A DNA stretch of 64,000 bases from a virus, in the IMG/VR virus record IMGVR_UViG_3300020455_000014, positions 1 through 64,000 of that record; one strand, given 5' to 3'. A model generated the notes under the pieces. That model ran no database searches and was not told the DNA's origin. It saw nothing but the letters and a program-made list of their open reading frames with translations. Positions 52,915-59,150 of this stretch are shown one piece after another (within the stretch, counting starts at the first letter, position 1; each line of letters opens with the position of its first letter). The position numbers were made by a program, and so were the translations under genes.

Positions 52915-53039
52915 GTTTTCATGTCCTCCTTTTGTGTTTTCTCCTGGGCTACCTCCTTGAGGTATTTGAGAGCCTTGATTACACGTCTCTTCTGACGCTT
53001 TTGATTAGCCATTACTCTTCTAAATTTACGTCCTCGCAT
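52902..53039 (-). CDS. 45-aa very basic protein
   Basis: ATG at 53039 has AGGAGG 5 bases upstream. The product MRGRKFRRVMANQKRQKRRV continues as a charged helix and ends 13 bases inside the VWA gene. The end of this gene contains the AGGAGG of the VWA gene, so the two are coupled. It probably binds nucleic acid; no domain is known. Confidence 0.65.
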   Translation of the reverse strand: MRGRKFRRVMANQKRQKRRVIKALKYLKEVAQEKTQKEDMKTCYR

Positions 53040-53048
53040 TTAGTCCTC

Positions 53049-54146
53049 CTATTTTTTATCTGCTACAAACATATAATTATTTTGCATAGCCCAATCGGTG
53101 AATTTCTTGTTGGTCATCACCATTGATCTCTTTGCATATTTCTCTGACCTCACACCATTGGCGAATAGACCTTGTGCTTCTTTATCAAGACGCAACATAT
53201 AGTCTAGCCAGTTGTTGATCCAATCTTTCTCAAGGTTAGCAAGTGTACGATACACAACCATGACTACACCACTAGCAGTTGTTGGTACTTTGGCTGTCTT
53301 TGGTTCTTTCTTGATACTATCAAGACTTGGCAAGTCATCTGCTAGTTTAACAAATGCCATCAAGTCCATAGCACCACGTTCACCTATTGAACCCATGAGT
53401 AAACTTGTTAGTGTGTGGTCATCAAACTGATCCCGTAACTTTACCCAATCACTTGCACACTCTAACGACCTCGGTGTAACAAAAGATGTTTGTGTTGCTT
53501 GTGGGTGAAAGATGTATGGATTATCTTCTGGTGTCTTTACATCTTCGAAAGTATGTAACAAGTGTGGATTGTCTTTGACCCAACCAAGTACAGTACTGTC
53601 CATGTCATTGTTGATACCCCATTCGATAAACTCCATGTGGTCTGGCTTGCGTACTTGTACAACAGTAATACGATTGCGACCATGTGGTGGTATGATATCA
53701 CCTACACCCTCTGTACCTAAGTTGGTAGTCGCAAATAATAAACTGTCTGGGTGCATTTCATAGCTACCTATCTTTCTCTCATAGATAAGACGTAACAAAC
53801 CATTGAACACAGCAGGGTTAGCTTTACCAATCTCGTCAACCATCAGTATGATCGGAGTGTTTGCAAGATGTAACCCAAGTTCTTCGTTGGTTGCAAATGT
53901 AACATAGTCGTTACCGTCTTTGTCTTTGAGTTTAGGTATCAACAAGTCACCTAAGTCTTTAGTTGTACAATCAAAGTAACAAGCCATGTAGTTTGGTAAC
54001 AAGTTAGCAAGCATATATAATGTTGATGATTTACCCGTACCTATATGACCTTGCATCAATACAGTTCGTTTGTTACCACCTGCAATGATTGCTTTTACAC
54101 ATTGATCTAAAGATAGTGCGTACATTGTTGTTGCTGAATTTGCCAT
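53049..54146 (-). CDS. MoxR-type AAA+ ATPase
   Basis: 365 residues. Walker A GHIGTGKS (33-40), Walker B ILMVDEIGKA (Asp104, Glu105), sensor 1 FATTN (138-142) and an arginine-finger candidate in GRNR (156-159). The lid domain is followed by a long helical C-terminal extension (about 240-365). The combination with a VWA/metallopeptidase gene matches MoxR-VWA or CobS/CobT-like chaperone pairs, which remodel protein complexes or insert metals. AAAGGAG at a proper distance supports the ATG. Confidence 0.85.
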   Translation of the reverse strand: MANSATTMYALSLDQCVKAIIAGGNKRTVLMQGHIGTGKSSTLYMLANLLPNYMACYFDCTTKDLGDLLIPKLKDKDGNDYVTFATNEELGLHLANTPIILMVDEIGKANPAVFNGLLRLIYERKIGSYEMHPDSLLFATTNLGTEGVGDIIPPHGRNRITVVQVRKPDHMEFIEWGINNDMDSTVLGWVKDNPHLLHTFEDVKTPEDNPYIFHPQATQTSFVTPRSLECASDWVKLRDQFDDHTLTSLLMGSIGERGAMDLMAFVKLADDLPSLDSIKKEPKTAKVPTTASGVVMVVYRTLANLEKDWINNWLDYMLRLDKEAQGLFANGVRSEKYAKRSMVMTNKKFTDWAMQNNYMFVADKK

Positions 54147-54174
54147 TTTAGTTCTCCTTTATTTTTGGTTACAA

Positions 54175-55074
54175 TTATATATCAAGACTTGGCAATGCCT
54201 TGATTGCTTTATCTACGGCTTGTTTTGTTTGTTGCCGTAAATCACTGTCCTCGCGTAAAGCATCTGGTGTAACACCTCGCAAGGCTTTATCTAAATTAGA
54301 CTTCATTGATTTCATGTCTGCATTACCAGTAAGATTGAAGTGATCTAGTAGATCGACAACATCTGCAACATTGGTAACTAGTGTGTCACGAAATGTCTTT
54401 TTATCTTCGTCACCTGAATAATCTAGTCTTTCAGACATACGTGATAACACGTCATGTAATCTATGCCATGCAGTATTCATAGATCTGGATAGTTGTTCCT
54501 CATAGAAAGACGCATACTGTTCTTGCACCTCTTTCAAACCCTCGTTACCAATATCAATACGAAAGTCACCACTCTCTGGTAATGGTATATAGTTCATTGA
54601 CCATTTGAATTTTGATTTGATACTCTCAAGTGATGGATAGTTGTCTGCATGAAATAACGTGCCGAGTTTGTCCTTGGCATCTACAATAGATTGTTCATAG
54701 ATAGCAAAGAAGTTATCACATAGTCTGTGAAACTCTTGTTGCAGTTCTGACATCTGCTTGTTGTATTTGAAATATAAAGATGTGGGGATAAGTTGTAGTC
54801 CAGACTTGCTCCAAGGCAATGTCATTGCGTAATGTATGTTTCTAGCATTACTGACAAACTTTTTTATTGTATCAAGTTCTTGGCAATCACCTAGTAACTT
54901 CTTGTGTACATTTGCAATACCAATGTTAGCATTGTGAGTATTCGTTACTTCCTCTGATGCTTTCTTATCTAGCTTTCTGCCTTCCCACTTAGAGATGTTA
55001 ACCTCTACCAACATAGCACTAGAGTTTAATGTTGGTGCAGTAATGTTCGCTAAAGATGTGTCTTGAATATTCAT
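54175..55074 (-). CDS. DUF3150-like protein, first gene of the AAA/VWA operon (299 aa)
   Basis: ATG at 55074 is set by AAGGAG 7 bases upstream; a further upstream start has none. The N terminus (VEVNISKWEGRKLDKKASEE) and the helical remainder match the DUF3150-type proteins that I recall beside MoxR-like ATPases in phages and mobile elements. It is nearly all alpha-helical with coiled-coil segments. It probably works with the downstream AAA ATPase; the assignment is tentative. Confidence 0.65.
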   Translation of the reverse strand: MNIQDTSLANITAPTLNSSAMLVEVNISKWEGRKLDKKASEEVTNTHNANIGIANVHKKLLGDCQELDTIKKFVSNARNIHYAMTLPWSKSGLQLIPTSLYFKYNKQMSELQQEFHRLCDNFFAIYEQSIVDAKDKLGTLFHADNYPSLESIKSKFKWSMNYIPLPESGDFRIDIGNEGLKEVQEQYASFYEEQLSRSMNTAWHRLHDVLSRMSERLDYSGDEDKKTFRDTLVTNVADVVDLLDHFNLTGNADMKSMKSNLDKALRGVTPDALREDSDLRQQTKQAVDKAIKALPSLDI

Positions 55075-55204
55075 TTGTGTTCTCCTTGTTAAATTGATAC
55101 TTTTTTTATTATACATACATAGTAGCATATGTATCAGTTTGTGTCAAGTAATTTGGAGAGATATGTTTTGGTGTGTTTTGGTGGTATATTGTGGTGGATT
55201 GTGT

Positions 55205-55535
55205 AATGTTCCAAAATGATTTGTAATGTTCCCTTTTTTTTACGCGTAAGTTATTGATAATAAAGTAATGTTCCATTGTTCCGTTTTTTTCAGAGAGTGT
55301 ATGTCTGTGGAGATGATTTTGAAAGTGGAACATTAGAGAAAACCTTGAGGGTCGAAATCCTGCTAGATACATATATATTTTTAAAAAAGGAACATTATAT
55401 ATATAGTGATAAATATAGCACAAATCTTATGCACTAAACTTCACTGTTTACAACGATCTACTACGTTTAGTTATTAAAACCTAATGTACCTTTTTGCAAA
55501 ATAAAAATGGAACATTTGGAACATTGTGGAACATT
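55205..55535. repeat. array of nine TGTTCC / GGAACA octamer motifs
   Basis: AATGTTCC at 55205, 55225 and 55267 and ATTGTTCC at 55275 lie in one orientation on the left. GGAACATT at 55327, 55389, 55509, 55518 and 55528 lies in the opposite orientation on the right. The two groups are thus inverted around about 55300. Iterated, oriented sites fit an origin (iteron-like) or multi-site regulator binding. Confidence 0.75.
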
Positions 55536-55607
55536 AGCTTTTATAAAGGCTAAACACATGGTAACTTGTTAACACGTGCTTCTTTAGGTAACAGCTGCAG
55601 CTGCACT

Positions 55608-55689
55608 CGACTCACAGCTACATTGATAACTGGTATCATATAACACGTTATACATGGGCGACTCACAGCTACATTGATAACTGGTATCA
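55608..55689. repeat. 31-bp perfect direct repeat with dyad core
   Basis: Two identical 31-bp copies (55608-55638 and 55659-55689) start CGACTCACAGCTACAT. Each ends in TGATAACTGGTATCA, whose ends TGATA/TATCA form a dyad. The spacing of 51 bp is close to five helical turns, which suits two operator sites on one DNA face. Confidence 0.75.
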
Positions 55690-55695
55690 AAAGGA

Positions 55696-55724
55696 CAAAA
55701 AAAAGGAGGGTTTTTACACCCTCC
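55696..55724 (-). terminator. rho-independent terminator of the 237-aa gene
   Basis: On the minus strand GGAGGG, an 8-base loop, CCCTCC and then eight T residues directly follow the stop codon of the 237-aa gene. It separates that gene from the AAA/VWA operon. Confidence 0.85.
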
Positions 55725-55731
55725 GATTGTA

Positions 55732-56445
55732 TTATTTAGTAGATGGCTTAGCCTTTGGAGTAGCCAAGACATTTAATGCTTTAGCTACAAACTCACTAGC
55801 CTTAGCAACGTCAACGTATGCAGGAATTTCACCGTCAAGATTTTTTAATGCACCAGTCAACTTATCTGTTGCCTTTTGCAAATCTGTTTTACGGTCAGTA
55901 TCTTTACCAGAAACACCGAGCAATTTAACAGCAATTCTTTTCATTGTTGCCATTTGGTTTTTTAAACCATCAATTGCTTTTGATCCTTCACTAACTTGAT
56001 GTTTGGTTAAGAATACAGATTGTTCTGTTTTATTCATACAGAAATAATCCCATAAACTAATGTCACATTCATTAGCAAACTGACCATAGTTTTCACATAG
56101 TGACTTCATAAAAGCAAAGTATTCTTCTGGCTTATACTTATCACCAAATTGTGTTTCAAGTTCATCAGCTTTACCGTTAGCTATCATTGACATTGCGTAA
56201 TTAACTTTAGTCTTATTATCTTTACGCGTAATTTTAGCTGGACTTAACATCATGTTATAGTTCTCAGTGGTAAGATGACCATCTTTAATAAGGATAGCAA
56301 TCTCTCGTGCCATCTTAGTTTGGCAGTCTTCAGACTTACCTTGATACCTTGCATCTTCACCTGATATAGTTAGTAGGTTATCCCATACTGAAGATAAAGA
56401 AGTAACACTGTCAGTAATAGATAAGTAATTTGAATTGATAGTCAT
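55732..56445 (-). CDS. 237-aa hypothetical protein, separate transcription unit
   Basis: AAAGGA lies 7 bases before the ATG. Mostly helical (TKMAREIAILIKDGHLTTEN, PEEYFAFMKSLCENYGQFAN), Lys-rich toward the end (ATPKAKPSTK). No family is recognised. It has a predicted promoter of its own and a strong terminator, so it is likely the first and highly expressed early gene of the minus strand. A host-takeover or DNA-binding role is possible but not shown. Confidence 0.7.
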   Translation of the reverse strand: MTINSNYLSITDSVTSLSSVWDNLLTISGEDARYQGKSEDCQTKMAREIAILIKDGHLTTENYNMMLSPAKITRKDNKTKVNYAMSMIANGKADELETQFGDKYKPEEYFAFMKSLCENYGQFANECDISLWDYFCMNKTEQSVFLTKHQVSEGSKAIDGLKNQMATMKRIAVKLLGVSGKDTDRKTDLQKATDKLTGALKNLDGEIPAYVDVAKASEFVAKALNVLATPKAKPSTK

Positions 56446-56516
56446 AGTATAATCCTTTCAAGATTATTAACACAAGTCCCACAACAACAGTTATTGTTAT
56501 TGCGTCTTGATAAGTT

Positions 56517-56546
56517 AATATAACCATATCTAATTGGATTAATCAA
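56517..56546 (-). promoter_or_regulatory. predicted promoter for the 237-aa gene
   Basis: TTGATT (56546-56541), 18 bases, TATATT (56522-56517) on the minus strand, about 70 bases before the ATG at 56445. Confidence 0.4.
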
Positions 56547-56653
56547 TAGATCTCAGCATCATATGGCATGACTTGTTATAGTTTATTAGCTTTTACCAAA
56601 GCTAAACAATCCTCGATAGCTAGACCATACCCTACCCCCATGACCCACTTTTT

Positions 56654-56683
56654 TTGACTTAGTAACATGCTCTTCTATATATT
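56654..56683 (+). promoter_or_regulatory. predicted promoter for the packaging genes
   Basis: TTGACT (56654-56659), 18 bases, TATATT (56678-56683). It would give a leader of about 185 bases that includes the hairpin at 56791-56847. Confidence 0.45.
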
Positions 56684-56790
56684 ATTAATTTACACGAATA
56701 ATTCTGTGTTTTTTGAGTTCTACACAGAAAGACCCCCCTATAGGAGTCCCAACTACTTTACAAATAAAAAATTTTTGGTATATATAGATA

Positions 56791-56847
56791 TGTGTGGCCT
56801 CTTTAGTACAATAATAGATTCGGTTTCAACCCACCAGAGGTCACACA
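56791..56847 (+). promoter_or_regulatory. 12-bp leader hairpin before the small terminase gene
   Basis: TGTGTGGCCTCT (56791-56802) pairs with AGAGGTCACACA (56836-56847) over a 33-base loop, with one G-U pair in plus-strand RNA (a C-A mismatch on the other strand). It ends 26 bases before the ATG at 56874, whose ribosome binding site is weak. It may be a regulatory RNA hairpin or part of a packaging recognition site. Confidence 0.6.
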
Positions 56848-56873
56848 CCAACGGTTAACAACCTGCGAAAAAG

Positions 56874-57572
56874 ATGACAATTAGAATAGAACCTGAATTA
56901 GGAATCGCTCTGGATAGCAGCTCACCGCCCCAAGATCTTAGGGAACGAGTGAAAGCCGCGGCTAATACAGCCAAGGAACTAGAAGATCACGGTCTAGATC
57001 TTGAGCCAAACAAAGAGGATAAAGATGTTACAGCTAGAATATCTGCGGTTTATTCTGGAGACCCAGAAGGAACGTCACGGAAAATAACAAATAAGAAGCT
57101 TTCAACGTTAAGACCCGCATCTTTAGTGTTGGCGGACAATGTTTTACAGGAATTTGGGCGGTCAGTTGTCGAAAATTCTATGCAAATTCGGCATTTAGTA
57201 ACCAATAAATTACTATTAGAGACAGATAACCCTGATCCGAGAGTTAGAATACGTGCTTTAGAGCTCTTAGGAAAGATATCTGACGTTGGATTATTTGCAG
57301 AAAAGTCAGAAGTAACAGTAACACACCAGTCAACAGACGATTTAAGAGAAAAATTACGTATGAAGCTGACAAAATTGGTAAATCCAGAAGATGCTGTGGT
57401 TATAGACGGTAAATCTATAGATGTTGACGAAGAATTAGGGCTAAAAGAAGAAGATGAAGCTCCCAAAGAAGAGAAATCCGCAAGCTCACAGCTTAATAGC
57501 GAGACAATTCCAACAAAAAGTGATACAATTAAAGAACAAGATACTCCCAAGGAAGAAAAAGCACAAAAATAA
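56874..57572 (+). CDS. terminase small subunit-like protein
   Basis: 232 residues immediately upstream of the large terminase with a one-base overlap (TAATG). The central part (LRPASLVLADNVLQEFGRSV, MQIRHLVTNKLLLETDNPDP, RVRIRALELLGKISDVGLFA) is helical, like oligomerising small terminases of marine phages. The C terminus is acidic and unstructured. It would recognise the DNA to be packaged; the assignment relies mainly on position and helical pattern. Confidence 0.75.
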   Translation: MTIRIEPELGIALDSSSPPQDLRERVKAAANTAKELEDHGLDLEPNKEDKDVTARISAVYSGDPEGTSRKITNKKLSTLRPASLVLADNVLQEFGRSVVENSMQIRHLVTNKLLLETDNPDPRVRIRALELLGKISDVGLFAEKSEVTVTHQSTDDLREKLRMKLTKLVNPEDAVVIDGKSIDVDEELGLKEEDEAPKEEKSASSQLNSETIPTKSDTIKEQDTPKEEKAQK

Positions 57573-59137
57573 TGCCAGAAACAGCGACCAAGACGGATTT
57601 TGATTTTTCTGAGGCTGAAATTCAGCAAATGTTAGCTAATTTAGACGATTTTGACCATGATGAAGTGGAAGAAATAGATAAATTAGTGGGTGAGCTATCT
57701 AAAAGAAAGCGTAATGAAGCTGCTTTTAATGATTTAATATCGTTTTGTAAGCATATGCAGTCCGATTATATAGCGGGTAGGCATCACAGATTACTTGCAA
57801 ACATGTTAATGGACATAGAAAAAGGCGAAAAAGACAGAATTTGTGTAAATATACCCCCTAGACATGGTAAATCACAGCTTGTTTCTATTATGTTCCCAGC
57901 TTGGTTTTTAGGGCGAAATCCTAATAAAAAGGTTATGATGGTGTCCCATACGACTGATTTAGCGGTGGACTTTGGTAGAAAAGTACGTAATTTGATTGCA
58001 ACAGACGCTTATAAAGAGATATTTCCCACTGTGAGTTTAGCAGTAGACTCTAAATCAGCGGGTCGATGGAATACAAATGTTGGAGGTGAATACTATGCCT
58101 GTGGAATCGGTTCATCTATTGCGGGTCGCGGTGCTGATTTGCTTCTTGTTGACGATCCTCACTCTGAACAAGATGTCATCAACGGTAACTTTGAAATCTT
58201 TGAGAAGGCTTATGACTGGTTTACTTTTGGTGCACGTACACGTCTTATGCCTGGTGGGCGAGTAGCTATCATACAAACGCGTTGGCACATGGATGATCTG
58301 ACAGGTCGTGTGACAAAAGACATGGTACAGAACCAAGGTTCGGATCAGTATGAAGTTGTAGAGTTCCCTGCTATATTAAAAGTAGAGGATAAAAAGACTA
58401 AAGAAGAGGTAGAAAAACCGTTATGGCCTGCGTTTTTTGATTTACCAGCATTACACCGTACAAAAGCTTCTATGCCCGTGTTCCAGTGGAACGCACAGTA
58501 TCAACAGCAACCAACCGCTGAAGAAGCGTCTATTATCAAACGAGAATGGTGGCAAATGTGGAAACAGGAGCAACCTCCCGTATGTGATTACATTATTATG
58601 TCGTTAGACGCAGCTGCTGAAACACATAACAGAGCAGACTTTACAGCCCTCACAACATGGGGTGTTTTCTTAAATGAAGACAAAAATGAGCATCATATTA
58701 TACTTTTGAACAGTATAAAGAAGCGTTTAGAGTTTCCTGAACTAAAAGAACTGTCTATGGAAGAATACGATGAATGGGAACCTGATTCGTTTATTGTGGA
58801 GAAAAAGAGTGCTGGAACGGCTATTTACCAAGAAATGCGTAGAATGGGAATACCTGTACAGGAATATACCCCCCATAGAGGATCAGGAGATAAATTAGCC
58901 CGTTTAAATTCTGTTACAGATATAGTATCATCTGGTTTAGTATGGGCTCCAGAAACAAGATGGGCAGAAGAATTGATAGAAGAGGTTGCAGGATTTCCAT
59001 TTATGAGTCATGATGACCTTGTGGACTCCATGGTTATGGCACTGATGAGATTTAGACAAGGTGGTTTTATTAGGTTGCCAAATGACGAAGCAGATGAGAT
59101 AAGGTACTTTAGAAGAAAAAACAGCGGATATTATTAA
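57572..59137 (+). CDS. terL: terminase large subunit
   Basis: 521 residues with both terminase activities. ATPase: Walker A IPPRHGKSQ (94-102), Walker B LLLVDDPHSEQ (190-200) and coupling motif MVSHTT. Nuclease: IIMSLDAAAETHNRADFTAL (about residue 340 onward) with the first acidic residue, and FMSHDDLVDSMVMALM near the end with the last acidic pair. The sequence is complete and of usual length. It cuts and pumps DNA into the prohead through the portal encoded next. Confidence 0.95.
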   Translation: MPETATKTDFDFSEAEIQQMLANLDDFDHDEVEEIDKLVGELSKRKRNEAAFNDLISFCKHMQSDYIAGRHHRLLANMLMDIEKGEKDRICVNIPPRHGKSQLVSIMFPAWFLGRNPNKKVMMVSHTTDLAVDFGRKVRNLIATDAYKEIFPTVSLAVDSKSAGRWNTNVGGEYYACGIGSSIAGRGADLLLVDDPHSEQDVINGNFEIFEKAYDWFTFGARTRLMPGGRVAIIQTRWHMDDLTGRVTKDMVQNQGSDQYEVVEFPAILKVEDKKTKEEVEKPLWPAFFDLPALHRTKASMPVFQWNAQYQQQPTAEEASIIKREWWQMWKQEQPPVCDYIIMSLDAAAETHNRADFTALTTWGVFLNEDKNEHHIILLNSIKKRLEFPELKELSMEEYDEWEPDSFIVEKKSAGTAIYQEMRRMGIPVQEYTPHRGSGDKLARLNSVTDIVSSGLVWAPETRWAEELIEEVAGFPFMSHDDLVDSMVMALMRFRQGGFIRLPNDEADEIRYFRRKNSGYY

Positions 59138-59150
59138 AAGGAAGTTACTA

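Larger units (their letters stand above)
55075..55731 (-). other. 657-bp non-coding region: possible replication origin or control region
   Basis: No credible gene. It contains nine TGTTCC/GGAACA motifs, poly-T and AT-rich stretches (55375-55410), a CAGCTGCAGCTG palindrome (55592-55603), two 31-bp direct repeats and, at the right end, a strong terminator for the 237-aa gene. It is the largest non-coding stretch of the window. Confidence 0.6.
56446..56873. other. 428-bp divergent intergenic region
   Basis: Separates the leftward 237-aa gene from the rightward packaging genes. It holds a predicted promoter for each direction and a long hairpin near the terminase start. A T7-tract and a CCCCCCTATAGG element lie in the middle. 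No ORF with a ribosome binding site is seen. A packaging site could lie here, close to the small terminase gene, but nothing proves it. Confidence 0.55.

Noticed and set aside
55109-55423. 104-aa minus-strand ORF
   Set aside because: It lies over the TGTTCC/GGAACA motifs, has no ribosome binding site and an unnatural composition (His/Tyr/Asn-rich, no domain).
55608-55689. CRISPR array
   Set aside because: There are only two repeats with one short spacer of 20 bases and no cas genes.
56667-56858. 63-aa plus-strand ORF before the terminase genes
   Set aside because: It covers the predicted promoter and the leader hairpin, has no ribosome binding site, and its composition is that of AT-rich non-coding DNA.
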